The notes under the pieces were generated by a model. That model saw only the letters and a program-made list of their open reading frames with translations. It was not told where the DNA came from and searched no databases. A stretch of DNA of 64,000 nt from Peribacillus cavernae. GTDB lineage: Bacteria > Bacillota > Bacilli > Bacillales > DSM-1321. Positions within the stretch are counted from its first letter, which is position 1. Each line of letters starts with the position of its first letter. Positions 8,554-16,985 of this stretch are shown here, piece by piece. The stretch covers positions 1 through 64,000 of the forward strand of contig NZ_RYZZ01000007.1 of assembly GCF_003989135.1 (NCBI RefSeq), written 5' to 3'. The position numbers and the translations under genes were made by a program.

Positions 8554-9939
8554 ATGAAATACAGAATCGAGAAAGATACAATGGGCGAAGTTCAGGTACC
8601 CTATGATAAATATTGGGGCGCCCAGACTGAAAGAAGCCGAATGAATTTCAAAATCGGAAAGGAAAAAATGCCGATCGAGCTGATCAGCGCGTTCGCCCAT
8701 GTAAAACAGGCAGCGGCAAGGGTGAACAGCGAGTTGGGCAGCCTTCCGGAAATAAAAGTGAAAGCTATTGAAAAAATAACCGCTGAAATCCTTGAGGGAA
8801 CCCTGGATGAGCATTTCCCGCTTGTTGTCTGGCAGACCGGGAGCGGAACCCAGAGCAATATGAATGTTAATGAAGTGATTGCGAACAAAGGAAACGAATG
8901 GCTGAAGGAACAGGGAAGCGAGGAGATACTGCATCCGAATGATGATGTGAATAAAGCGCAGAGCTCGAATGACTCATTTCCGACTGCGATGCATGTCGCA
9001 GCGTATATTGCCGTTTCGGAAACATTACAGCCTGCAATCAAAGCGCTGCGTGAGACATTTGCCGAGAAAGAAAAACAATTTGCGGATCTGGTGAAAATCG
9101 GGCGTACACACCTCCAGGATGCCACACCGTTAACGCTCGGGCAGGAAATCAGCGGCTGGAAGGCGATGCTTGCAAAAAGCCAGATTATGATCGAAGAAAG
9201 CAGCAAGCATTTATTGAATCTGGCCATCGGTGGTACAGCTGTGGGTACTGGGATTAACGCCCATAAGGAATTTGGCGAGAGAGCTGCGAAAGAAATCAGC
9301 CGTTCAACAGGCCATGACTTTGAGGCTTCGGATAATACATTCCATGCGCTGACAAGCCATGATGAAATCGTCCACGTGCATGGAGCACTGAAGGCACTCG
9401 CTGCCGATTTAATGAAGATCGCCAATGATGTTAGATGGCTGGCAAGCGGACCTCGAAGCGGGATCGGTGAAATAACCATCCCGGCAAATGAACCGGGAAG
9501 CAGTATCATGCCAGGTAAAGTGAATCCGACCCAAAGTGAAGCCTTAACCATGATTGCTGCACAGGTTTTTGGCAATGATGCTACCATTGCTTTCGCAGCA
9601 AGCCAGGGAAACTTTGAACTTAATGTATTTAAGCCAGTAATCATTTACAATTTCCTGCAATCCGCCAAAATACTCAGTGAAGGAATACAATCGTTCAATG
9701 AAAATTGTGCTAAAGGCATTGAAGCGAATGAAGAGAAAATTACAGAAAATGTTCAGCGTTCGTTAATGCTGGTAACAGCATTGAATCCTCATATTGGCTA
9801 TGAAAAGGCAGCAGAAATTGCAAAATTAGCGTTTAAAGAAGACGCTACATTGAAGGAAACAGCCGTAAAACTTGGATATTTGAATGAACAACAGTTTGAT
9901 GAATGGGTAAACCCGCAAAATATGGTAAATAAAAAGTAA
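8554..9939 (+). CDS. fumC: Fumarate hydratase, class II
   Basis: A 461-residue class II fumarase, the normal length. It carries [10 protein letters not shown] near residues 95-104, [10 protein letters not shown] near 183-192 with the conserved active-site His, and the superfamily signature [10 protein letters not shown] near 317-326, whose Ser is catalytic. It interconverts fumarate and malate in the citric acid cycle and needs no iron-sulfur cluster. AAGGAGG precedes the ATG. It appears to be transcribed alone. Confidence 0.95.
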   Translation: MKYRIEKDTMGEVQVPYDKYWGAQTERSRMNFKIGKEKMPIELISAFAHVKQAAARVNSELGSLPEIKVKAIEKITAEILEGTLDEHFPLVVWQTGSGTQSNMNVNEVIANKGNEWLKEQGSEEILHPNDDVNKAQSSNDSFPTAMHVAAYIAVSETLQPAIKALRETFAEKEKQFADLVKIGRTHLQDATPLTLGQEISGWKAMLAKSQIMIEESSKHLLNLAIGGTAVGTGINAHKEFGERAAKEISRSTGHDFEASDNTFHALTSHDEIVHVHGALKALAADLMKIANDVRWLASGPRSGIGEITIPANEPGSSIMPGKVNPTQSEALTMIAAQVFGNDATIAFAASQGNFELNVFKPVIIYNFLQSAKILSEGIQSFNENCAKGIEANEEKITENVQRSLMLVTALNPHIGYEKAAEIAKLAFKEDATLKETAVKLGYLNEQQFDEWVNPQNMVNKK

Positions 9940-10000
9940 TCGTTTTTCCTCCTGAATTTATTGAGATGGTACACAACAAAAATGTGTAAGGATGGATGCT

Positions 10001-10243
10001 ATGACTTTATGTCCACTTTGCAACGGGCTACACAACATCCACATAACATGCCCGAACTGCAACAATGAAATGGAAGACACCGGAAAAGTGATGGATTATT
10101 ACGATGATTACAGCCCGTACGAAGACACTAATACTTTAAAGAAGGTTGATGGATTCCCTAATTCTTTGAAAAATGGCGGGTGTCCCCATTTATTGCGCTG
10201 TCCATCGTGTGGCCATGATGAAGTGGTGCTTATTAAGGAATGA
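10001..10243 (+). CDS. Small zinc-ribbon protein
   Basis: An 80-residue protein with paired cysteine motifs: CPLC at residues 4-7, CPNC near 17-20, and a C-terminal CPHLLRCPSC. The pattern fits one or two zinc ribbons. An acidic, tyrosine-rich linker (DYYDDYSPYED) separates them. I chose ATG 10001 because AAGGA lies eight bases upstream; an ATG at 9992 in the same frame abuts that site. The function is unknown. It lies between fumC and a papain-like hydrolase gene with short gaps on both sides. Confidence 0.7.
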   Translation: MTLCPLCNGLHNIHITCPNCNNEMEDTGKVMDYYDDYSPYEDTNTLKKVDGFPNSLKNGGCPHLLRCPSCGHDEVVLIKE

Positions 10244-10295
10244 TAAAAATTTCTAATTTTGCTTCATGCTGTCTATTAATTAGGAGGGATAATAT

Positions 10296-10886
10296 ATGGG
10301 AACCGATAAATTTAACGGAATAGGCCGAATTCCTTTTGAGGATGCAAAAACAGAAATTTTGGAAGGGGACATGCTTTTTTGCAGTGGTAACTATCTGGTT
10401 AGTGAGCTGATAAAAAAAGCTTCCGGTTCTCTATTCAGCCATGTAGCTTTGTTATTTTATTGGAATGGGCATGTATTTGTTTTAGAAAGCGTAGAAGACG
10501 ACGGAGTCAGGGCTGTCCCTCTTTCTCATTACCTTTATAATTATGAAAACAGCAAGGGCAAATATGACGGTGAAGTCTATATTGCCCGACACGAAGGAAT
10601 TGCGAGCCCTGCTTTTGAGAAGGAGAAATTAAAGAGCATGTTTGGAAAGGCCATAGGATTGCTTAATCGCAACTATGATAAGGAAGAGATAGCCAGGATT
10701 GTCGCGCGGATAGGGTTAGGTATCGGGAAACATCAGGACGATGAAGCGTATACATGCTCCGAATTCATTGATGAATGCTTTAAGGAAATAGACATAAAAC
10801 TTTCACGAGACCCGGGGGGATTTATCTATCCTGAACATATTGCTGCAGACCCAGATGTCAAACCATTATTTGAAATCTCTGGTTAA
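10296..10886 (+). CDS. YiiX-type permuted papain-like amidase/hydrolase
   Basis: A 196-residue protein with the layout of permuted NlpC/P60 papain-like hydrolases (E. coli YiiX/YebB type). GDMLFC near residues 27-32 opens the domain, SHVALLFYW near 49-57 gives the catalytic His, and AYTCSEFID near 151-159 gives the catalytic Cys. No signal peptide is visible, so action on peptidoglycan outside the cell is unlikely without another export route. Substrates of the family are lipids or peptides but are mostly unknown. The start follows TAGGAGGGAT. Confidence 0.72.
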   Translation: MGTDKFNGIGRIPFEDAKTEILEGDMLFCSGNYLVSELIKKASGSLFSHVALLFYWNGHVFVLESVEDDGVRAVPLSHYLYNYENSKGKYDGEVYIARHEGIASPAFEKEKLKSMFGKAIGLLNRNYDKEEIARIVARIGLGIGKHQDDEAYTCSEFIDECFKEIDIKLSRDPGGFIYPEHIAADPDVKPLFEISG

Positions 10887-11005
10887 GGCTCGGAAAGATA
10901 ATTTGTATTTTTTTATTATCTTTTGATTTAAAGATACATGTAAAGGGTAAATGATAATTTGTGGTAAATTAGCAGACGACATATTTGCAAAGGAGAAAAA
11001 TTAAA

Positions 11006-11755
11006 ATGAAATCATTAGAAGGAAAAGTAGCCATTGTTACAGGGGCAAGCAGTGGAATCGGTGAGGCTATCGCTTCAGATTTAGCTGGCAAAGGGGCTAA
11101 TCTTGTGCTTGTAGCACGAAGAGAAGAACGATTAAAGGAATTGGCCGATAAAATTGGCGGAAGTTCATCTCAAAAGGTAGTAGTTGTACAAGGGGATGTG
11201 ACGAAAAAAGAAGATCTGGAAACAGCGGTTCAAAAAGCAAAAGAGGAATTTGGCAAAGTAGACTTTTTAATTAATAATGCAGGCGTCATGCTTCTGTCTT
11301 TCTTGAAAAATGACAAAATCGAGGAATGGGAGCAAATGGTCGATGTGAATATCAAAGGAGTTCTTTTTGGCATCCATGCCGTCCTTCCCGAGATGCTGAA
11401 GCAGGGAAGCGGCCATATTGTTAACGTTTCTTCTGTGGCAGGCCATGAAGTATTCCCATCAAGTACTGTTTATAGCGCAACCAAATATGCCGTCCGTGCA
11501 TTATCAATAGGGTTGGAAAAAGAATTGTCCAAAACAGGAGTAAGGGTGACAAATATTTCACCGGGTGCCGTTTCAACAGAGCTTACAGAGCATATATCAG
11601 ATAAAGAAGTCTTGCAAATGTTCGAAAGCAGTGGAAGTACGACAGGTTTTCTCCAGGCAAACGACATTGCGCATGCTGTAACATATGCAGTATCCCAACC
11701 AGATTATGTGAATGTAAATGAAATGATTGTAAGACCTATGCAGAAAAAAGAATAA
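11006..11755 (+). CDS. Short-chain dehydrogenase/reductase (classical SDR)
   Basis: A 249-residue classical SDR. TGASSGIG (residues 12-19) binds the dinucleotide, NNAG is at 90-93, and VSS plus YSATK give the Ser143-Tyr156-Lys160 catalytic set. ARREERL after strand two suggests NADP(H) preference. I start at ATG 11006 because AAGGAG lies ten bases upstream; an in-frame TTG at 10985 has no such site. The substrate is unknown. An IS200/IS605-type remnant begins two to three bases after its stop codon. Confidence 0.88.
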   Translation: MKSLEGKVAIVTGASSGIGEAIASDLAGKGANLVLVARREERLKELADKIGGSSSQKVVVVQGDVTKKEDLETAVQKAKEEFGKVDFLINNAGVMLLSFLKNDKIEEWEQMVDVNIKGVLFGIHAVLPEMLKQGSGHIVNVSSVAGHEVFPSSTVYSATKYAVRALSIGLEKELSKTGVRVTNISPGAVSTELTEHISDKEVLQMFESSGSTTGFLQANDIAHAVTYAVSQPDYVNVNEMIVRPMQKKE

Positions 11756-11757
11756 TA

Positions 11758-12055
11758 TTGAACTACCCCCACTTACCGGCTTTGCCGCTTGAAGTGGGGG
11801 ATTCCACCCTGATTTCCTTTGGGTTGCAAGGTTTAGAACCCCATTCAACTAGCGAGGTCAGTAATCCAGCTCAAAAGAAGTAATTCCTTATGGAATGACC
11901 CATCTATACCCTAAACATGCTAGAAAAGTAGTTCTTCATCATTTGTTCCGGAATAACCATGAACACCTTGTTATGCATCCGACCTCTTAGAATCTCCATC
12001 TGTTCTGGCAAAGACAGTGAAAGACCGGCAAGGTGTTCTTTTATTTGATTGGAGT
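11758..12055 (-). mobile_element. IS200/IS605-type remnant, copy A (omega-RNA-like end)
   Basis: About 298 bp that closely matches 55411-55666. On the minus strand one end reads AATCCCCCACTTCAAGC...GTAAGTGGGGGTAGTTCAA. This is a strong hairpin ending in TTCAA, which resembles the right end and guide-proximal part of omega RNA in TnpB-type IS200/IS605 elements. The other end carries a long-range repeat (GAACACCTTG with CAAGGTGTTC) and AATCAAATAAAA. No intact tnpA or tnpB is present, so this would be a non-autonomous or decayed copy. Family assignment is from memory of such ends. Confidence 0.6.
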
Positions 12056-12083
12056 CATGTTCTACAAAACTGGAGGTGAAGTT

Positions 12084-12155
12084 ATGGTAAGAAAGAAGAT
12101 AGATAGCCTCCTAAATCGACGTGTTTTAATTTTAGGAGGCTATTTTAGAATATAG
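12084..12155 (+). CDS. Leader ORF of the methyltransferase gene
   Basis: A 23-codon ORF starting at ATG 12084 with an excellent TGGAGGTGA site four bases upstream. It begins MVRKKIDS and ends at a TAG that overlaps the AGGAG of the next gene. A 13-bp perfect hairpin (12103-12143) lies inside it. The placement is that of a translated leader controlling the downstream gene by coupling or attenuation. Whether the peptide itself has a role is unknown. Confidence 0.5.
   Translation: MVRKKIDSLLNRRVLILGGYFRI
12103..12143 (+). promoter_or_regulatory. Hairpin inside the leader ORF (attenuator or terminator)
   Basis: ATAGCCTCCTAAA (12103-12115) pairs perfectly with TTTAGGAGGCTAT (12131-12143) around a 15-base loop. 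The strand that follows is only moderately T-rich. It overlaps the leader ORF, so a translating ribosome would melt it. Confidence 0.55.
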
Positions 12156-12169
12156 GAGATGTATATCTG

Positions 12170-12916
12170 ATGAAACAAAACAAATATGATGATTCAAATT
12201 TCTTTTCTGCATATAAACAATTGCCACGTTCAATCAAAGGACTTGAAGGTGCGGGAGAATGGCATGTATTCAAATCATTAATACCAGAATTACGAAATAA
12301 AAATGTGCTTGATTTAGGATGCGGTTTCGGTTGGCATTGTCGATTTGCTCGTGAACAACAAGCAGTTTCAGTAGTAGGTGTAGATATATCTGAAAAAATG
12401 CTTCGACAGGCTCGTGAACAAACAGATGATCCTGCCATTTCATATTTACAAATGCCAATTGAAGACATCGAGTTTTCAAACTCACAATTTGATGTGGTTA
12501 TCAGTTCGTTGTCTTTCCACTACATTAAATCATTTGAAGTCATTTGCAAAAAGGTGCATGATTGTCTAAAGCTAGGAGGTACTTTCATTTTTTCAGTTGA
12601 ACATCCCATATTTACTGCTCGAAATGAACAAGATTGGTATCTTGATGATCAAGGAAATCGTTTGCATTGGCCAGTAGATAATTATCAGTCAGAGGGAGTA
12701 CGTGAAACTACATTCTTAATAGAAAATGTTATTAAATATCATCGTACAATCTCAACATACATAAATGACTTAATTGGGGCTGGATTTAACTTAAAAGCCA
12801 TTAAGGAACCCATGCCTTCAGATGAAATGTTGAAGAATGATTCACTGATGAAAGATGAGAAACGAAGACCTATGTTCTTGATTATTTCAGTAGAAAAAGA
12901 AAGTGCTTCAAACTGA
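12170..12916 (+). CDS. Class I SAM-dependent methyltransferase
   Basis: A 248-residue class I methyltransferase. VLDLGCGFGWHCRFA near residues 45-59 is motif I for S-adenosylmethionine, VVGVDISEKML near 69-79 is motif II, and FDVVISSLSFHYI near 107-119 and LKLGGTFIFSVEHP near 135-148 are the later motifs. The acceptor cannot be inferred. It resembles the ubiE/SmtA-like small-molecule group rather than rRNA Erm methylases. Codon use is more AT-rich than in neighbouring core genes, suggesting acquisition. A 23-codon leader ORF ends in its ribosome binding site. Confidence 0.8.
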   Translation: MKQNKYDDSNFFSAYKQLPRSIKGLEGAGEWHVFKSLIPELRNKNVLDLGCGFGWHCRFAREQQAVSVVGVDISEKMLRQAREQTDDPAISYLQMPIEDIEFSNSQFDVVISSLSFHYIKSFEVICKKVHDCLKLGGTFIFSVEHPIFTARNEQDWYLDDQGNRLHWPVDNYQSEGVRETTFLIENVIKYHRTISTYINDLIGAGFNLKAIKEPMPSDEMLKNDSLMKDEKRRPMFLIISVEKESASN

Positions 12917-12994
12917 CAGAGATATAATGAATTCTTTAATAGACAAATTCGGCTTTATTTGATGATTGAATAGTTTGCACTTAAATAATTATAC

Positions 12995-13032
12995 TATAAT
13001 GAGAAATTAGTTAATGAACAGTTGTTTATTAA
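12995..13032 (+). promoter_or_regulatory. Promoter with TetR-type palindromic operator
   Basis: TATAAT at 12995-13000 is followed at 13011-13032 by a 22-bp palindrome: arms TTAATGAACA and TGTTTATTAA around GT, with one mismatch. Such palindromes between the -10 element and the gene are typical TetR-family operators. No tetR gene is adjacent. A -35 element is not clear. Confidence 0.5.
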
Positions 13033-13075
13033 AATTACCTTGAAAACGCATTCGATAAAATTGGAGGAATATGAA

Positions 13076-13834
13076 ATGAGACTTTAAAATAATGTGGCAG
13101 TAGTTACTGGAGCAGCGTCAGGAATGGGGAAAGCAATTGCTACTCTTTATGCGAAAGAAGGAGCTAAGGTAGTAGTTTCTGATATTAATGTAGATGCAGC
13201 TAATTCAACAGTAGAAGAAATCAAATCAAATGGCGGGGAAGCAATTGCTGTAATGGCAAATGTTGCACATGAGGAAGATATTCAGAATTTAATCGATACG
13301 GCTGTCAATACGTATGGCACTTTAGATATCTTAGTAAACAACGCTGGAGTTATGGATAATTTTGAGCCTGCTGGTGATATAGAAGATGGTAATTGGGAGC
13401 GAATCTTTGCTATAAATACAACGAGCGTTATGCGTGCTACACGTAAAGCATTACCAATCTTCCTGGAAAAACAAAAAGGAGTAATTATTAATGTTGCTTC
13501 AGCTGGAGGATTAAATGGAGCTCGTGCAGGTGCAACTTACACAGCTTCTAAGCACGCAGTTGTTGGTTTCACAAAAAATACAGGTTTTATGTATGCTCAA
13601 AATGGTATTCGTTGTAATGCAATTGCCCCTGGTGGGGTTGAGACGAATATTAGTTCTACTATGACAAACATTATTGCATTCGGTATAGGACGCACACAAT
13701 CAGGAATGGGTCATAACCCACGTACGGGTAAGCCAGAAGAAATTGCAAAAGTTGCCCTGTTCTTGGCTTCAGATGAAGCAAGCTTTGTTAACGGAACAGT
13801 CATTACAGCAGATGCTGGTTGGACTGCATATTAA
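13076..13834 (+). pseudogene. SDR-family oxidoreductase with stop at codon 4
   Basis: The natural start is ATG 13076, eight bases after GGAGG, but the fourth codon is TAA (13085-13087). Reading resumes in the same frame for about 250 codons: VAVVTGAASGMG, an NNAG motif, a YTASK active site and a well-kept C terminus. GTG 13094 could restart translation but has no ribosome binding site. A single base change from AAA (Lys) or GAA (Glu) would explain the stop. It is either a very young pseudogene, a gene using weak reinitiation, or a sequencing error. An SDR of this kind would use NAD(P)H; the substrate is unknown. Confidence 0.75.
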
Positions 13835-13959
13835 ATTAACGACCAAATTTCTTTATAAAGAAATAAATTTAATGCTGCTGAAAATGTAAATTTATCACCG
13901 AAGTCTTACCGTAAATGTATTTGAAAAAAAGCAACAGCCCAAGACTGTTGCTTTCTAAC

Positions 13960-15066
13960 TTATTCAGCAGGACGAACCCTCAATTCAGTTTCATTGTCAA
14001 AGAAGTGGGCTTTATCCATATCCAGTGCAAGCTGGATTGTTTCGCCAGGCTTTACGATTGTTTTTGCATCGACGCGTGCGATGAATTCCTGTCCGCCTAT
14101 GGATGAGTAGAGCATGAATTCAGCGCCCATCAATTCAGCTACTTCAATATGGGCATCGAATTTTGTATCAGCTGAAGATTCGACGAAACCAGGTTCATCA
14201 TGAAAATCTTCCGGACGAATGCCCAGGATCACTTCTTTGCCAACATAGCCTTGCTCACTAAGCATCTTCATTTTTCCTTCAGGAACGGCAATCGATTGTT
14301 GGCCGATCTTCACCGTGCCATTTTCAAGTGTCCCTGTCAGGAAGTTCATTGCCGGTGAGCCGATAAAGCCGCCGACGAAAACATTGTCAGGCTTCTCATA
14401 AACATCCTTTGGGGCACCGACCTGCTGGATGATCCCATCCTTCATGACAACAAGGCGTGTCGCCATCGTCATGGCTTCAGTCTGGTCGTGTGTTACATAG
14501 ATGGTAGTAGTGTTTAAGCGTTTATGGAGCTTGGCAATTTCCGCACGCATTTGCACACGCAGTTTGGCATCAAGGTTGGATAAAGGTTCGTCCATTAAGA
14601 ATACCTTTGCGTCACGAACGATCGCGCGGCCCAATGCAACCCGCTGGCGCTGTCCACCGGAAAGAGCTTTAGGTTTACGATCAAGATACGCTTCCAGGCC
14701 AAGGATTTTGGCAGCATCCTGGACACGGCGTTTGATTTCGTCTTTCGGCATTTTTCTAAGCTTAAGGCCAAATGCCATATTGTCATATACAGACATATGC
14801 GGATAAAGTGCGTAGTTTTGGAATACCATTGCGATATCGCGATCTTTCGGAGGGACATCATTTACGCGCCTGCCATCAATGTAGAAATCCCCATCAGAAA
14901 TCTCTTCAAGTCCGGCAATCATCCGCAATGTCGTTGATTTTCCGCACCCGGAAGGACCGACGAAAACGACGAACTCTTTATCTTCAATTTTAAGGTTAAA
15001 ATCTTCAACAGCCGTTACTTTGTTATCGTAAACTTTAAAAATGTGGTCTAACATCAGCTCTGCCAT
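13960..15066 (-). CDS. msmX: Multi-sugar ABC importer ATPase MsmX
   Basis: A 368-residue CUT1-type ATPase. Walker A is GPSGCGKS at residues 37-44, the Q-loop is in [11 protein letters not shown], the signature is [14 protein letters not shown] near 135-148, Walker B is [12 protein letters not shown] near 154-165, and [12 protein letters not shown] carries the switch His. The C-terminal TOBE domain (about 235-368) is typical of MalK/MsmX/UgpC. In B. subtilis MsmX energises several sugar permeases encoded elsewhere, which fits its solitary position here. A PucR-type regulator gene lies just upstream on the same strand, as with yxkF in B. subtilis. Confidence 0.92.
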   Translation of the reverse strand: MAELMLDHIFKVYDNKVTAVEDFNLKIEDKEFVVFVGPSGCGKSTTLRMIAGLEEISDGDFYIDGRRVNDVPPKDRDIAMVFQNYALYPHMSVYDNMAFGLKLRKMPKDEIKRRVQDAAKILGLEAYLDRKPKALSGGQRQRVALGRAIVRDAKVFLMDEPLSNLDAKLRVQMRAEIAKLHKRLNTTTIYVTHDQTEAMTMATRLVVMKDGIIQQVGAPKDVYEKPDNVFVGGFIGSPAMNFLTGTLENGTVKIGQQSIAVPEGKMKMLSEQGYVGKEVILGIRPEDFHDEPGFVESSADTKFDAHIEVAELMGAEFMLYSSIGGQEFIARVDAKTIVKPGETIQLALDMDKAHFFDNETELRVRPAE

Positions 15067-15188
15067 TTCTGAAAACCCCCGCTCAATAGGTTAATGTCTT
15101 ATAAACCTATTTTATAAAAGAAGCCTCTTGAAAGGTATGTACATAGTGCACAAAAGTGAACGGTTGTCCTGTGCAGATTGCAAAAAAG

Positions 15189-16082
15189 CTAGTTATTCAT
15201 AAGGATGGCGAGGTAAGTTGTAAAGCAATGCTGGAAAGAGCGGATGTCAAGCCCGGTTTTTTCGATGAATTTATCAATTCTATACTGCAGGCTGTTTCGA
15301 TGGATAAATAGGCGCTTGGCTGCGAGGCTTGCATTCGAGCTGCACTCAATGTACATCTTCACTGAACTGATTAATTCATCATCATCTTTCGTATCTCGAA
15401 GTAATTGCTCGATGTACCAGCCTGAATCACTTTTTTCAAGTCCGGCCATTACAGCATGTGGGAACACCATCGGTAAATTGGCTGCTTTCATGTTGGAAAG
15501 ATGCTCTTTTGATAGCTTAAAACCTTTTTGTTCCATAAGAAAATGATCTAGAATCTTATTATTTACTGAATGAAAACCACCCATGAAGGTCCTGATTTTT
15601 AAATAAAAGTCACTTTCCAGCGTGTTAAGAACGGCTGAAAAGCCATTTATATCGTAATTTTCACTATTTTCTCCCTCGATTAAGACACCTGACAGATCAT
15701 TTTCCCAAATAATAAGTGCTCCGCCATCCATAAAGGCTAAAAATGCTTCTTCAAAATCCAGGTAGGAATGATCATTATTAGAAACCGTAAACTGTGTATA
15801 CCTGACAGCATCCCAACTGGTCAGCGGCAGGATGCTGCTGTTTTTATACAGAAAATCACTCCACTGTTTCTTCGGTAGATTTGCATTTCGTTCAGTAACA
15901 TCCATTGTCTTGAATGGGAAAAGAAGCCGCAGCAAGCCAACTTCTTCTTTTGACATATCTGATTTAGGAATGCCAAGCTGGTCTCCAGTTTCATCCTGAA
16001 ACCATTCGTATCGTTCAGGTTCGCTGCATGAGCTGAAGTCTTTGATGGCACCTGGAAATTTCAGTTTTAATTTTTCAATCAT
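15189..16082 (-). CDS. yxkF: PucR-type helix-turn-helix regulator (YxkF-like)
   Basis: A 297-residue protein whose C terminus (about residues 230-297) is a PucR/CdaR-type helix-turn-helix, with SLAAKRLFIHRNSLQYRIDK and then FIEKTGLDIRSFQHC. The N-terminal 220 residues have no domain I recognise and probably sense a ligand. The target genes are unknown. Its place directly upstream of msmX matches yxkF-msmX in B. subtilis; that synteny is the reason for the symbol. About 120 bases separate the two genes. Confidence 0.7.
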   Translation of the reverse strand: MIEKLKLKFPGAIKDFSSCSEPERYEWFQDETGDQLGIPKSDMSKEEVGLLRLLFPFKTMDVTERNANLPKKQWSDFLYKNSSILPLTSWDAVRYTQFTVSNNDHSYLDFEEAFLAFMDGGALIIWENDLSGVLIEGENSENYDINGFSAVLNTLESDFYLKIRTFMGGFHSVNNKILDHFLMEQKGFKLSKEHLSNMKAANLPMVFPHAVMAGLEKSDSGWYIEQLLRDTKDDDELISSVKMYIECSSNASLAAKRLFIHRNSLQYRIDKFIEKTGLDIRSFQHCFTTYLAILMNN

Positions 16083-16445
16083 TGTCTATTCCTTCTTACT
16101 TGAATATTTATCTTTTATGTGATCCTTGCCAATATTTTTATTGTATAGGTAAACCCAAATAATGTACATTTAATACAACCAAATATTAGCAAAGTAAGGG
16201 CTATGCACAAAGGAAACGTTCCGTATGGATAGGCGAGCTTATTTTGTTAACCACCGTCATACACAAAATTGATACCCTCACATATTCAGTAAGGCTGAAT
16301 TCGGTGAAAAGCGGCAAATTTGCGCTGTCATTTCGTTATTCTGTTAGTAGCATTACTAAGCGATGAGTTTCAGTTGCCCTGTTCCTAATAAAGGCGGCGC
16401 GGATTCTAACATCTGAATCCGCGCCGGGCCGTTGCATATCATATA
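16083..16445. other. Intergenic region without a supported gene
   Basis: About 360 bases between yxkF and a small minus-strand gene. Apart from the hairpin at 16395-16426 I see no ORF with a ribosome binding site, no RNA class and no repeat that I can support. Confidence 0.5.
16395..16426 (-). terminator. Terminator hairpin of the small 16446-16634 gene
   Basis: A perfect 12-bp GC-rich stem (CGGCGCGGATTC with GAATCCGCGCCG) just after the stop codon. The minus strand continues into CCTTTATTAGG, only a weak T tract. Confidence 0.6.
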
Positions 16446-16634
16446 TTACTCATTTTCCTGAGGTGGCGCTTCATCCGCGAATTCGTGTGCTTCCTCAATG
16501 TTTAGCCGGTCATTGGCTGCCTGATAGACATTACCGCCAGCCATTCCTTCATTTATGATCCGGTCAACATCAAGGAAGACCGAATCTTTGCCTTCATATA
16601 CGGTATCCTTTAAAAACTTGTCTTTTTCTTTCAT
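16446..16634 (-). CDS. Small acidic protein, DUF4025-like
   Basis: A 62-residue acidic protein starting MKEKDKFL. I start it at 16634, because AGGAGGG lies six to seven bases upstream. The segment VDRIINEGMAGGNV near residues 23-36 is the recognisable core. It resembles the small DUF4025 family of bacilli, but this match is from memory. No known function. It is the distal gene downstream of the yheE cluster on the same strand. Confidence 0.55.
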   Translation of the reverse strand: MKEKDKFLKDTVYEGKDSVFLDVDRIINEGMAGGNVYQAANDRLNIEEAHEFADEAPPQENE

Positions 16635-16690
16635 GAAATTTCCCTCCTTGCTTATTGCTTTTCTTAGTGTAAACAAGAAAGGGGAAATTA

Positions 16691-16915
16691 TCATTCATAC
16701 ACATGATACAGCATTAACTCATGAATCATGCTTTTCACGCTTGTTTCATCATCGGCCTCTGGATGGATTCCAGTCCACTCAATTTCACCGTTTTTATGAT
16801 AAATTGCCTGGAAAGACTGTTTTTTAAAGTAAAAAGAGATCCTCCATCCCGGCAGATTTCTGTCTTCAAATAATGGTTTCCATTGAAAGTGTGTGATCAA
16901 ATCAAATACCCCCAT
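16691..16915 (-). CDS. yheE: YheE family protein
   Basis: A 74-residue protein matching B. subtilis YheE in size, character and position next to the YheC/YheD genes. It contains FQWKPLFEDRNLPGWRISF near residues 10-28 and YHKNGEIEWTG near 39-49, the pattern of a small beta-rich domain. No function is established. It lies downstream of the four ATP-grasp genes on the same strand, about 70 bases after the last of them. Confidence 0.78.
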   Translation of the reverse strand: MGVFDLITHFQWKPLFEDRNLPGWRISFYFKKQSFQAIYHKNGEIEWTGIHPEADDETSVKSMIHELMLYHVYE

Positions 16916-16985
16916 TCACTCTATATCAGTAAGTATAAAGGAAAAGGGATCCTCTTTGAAAATGAAACATCCGAAAGCGAGGCTG

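Noticed and set aside
8601-9644. 347-codon ORF antisense to fumC
   Set aside because: Shadow frame of a highly conserved gene; composition (Ser/Leu/Ala rich) and lack of a start signal fit an artefact.
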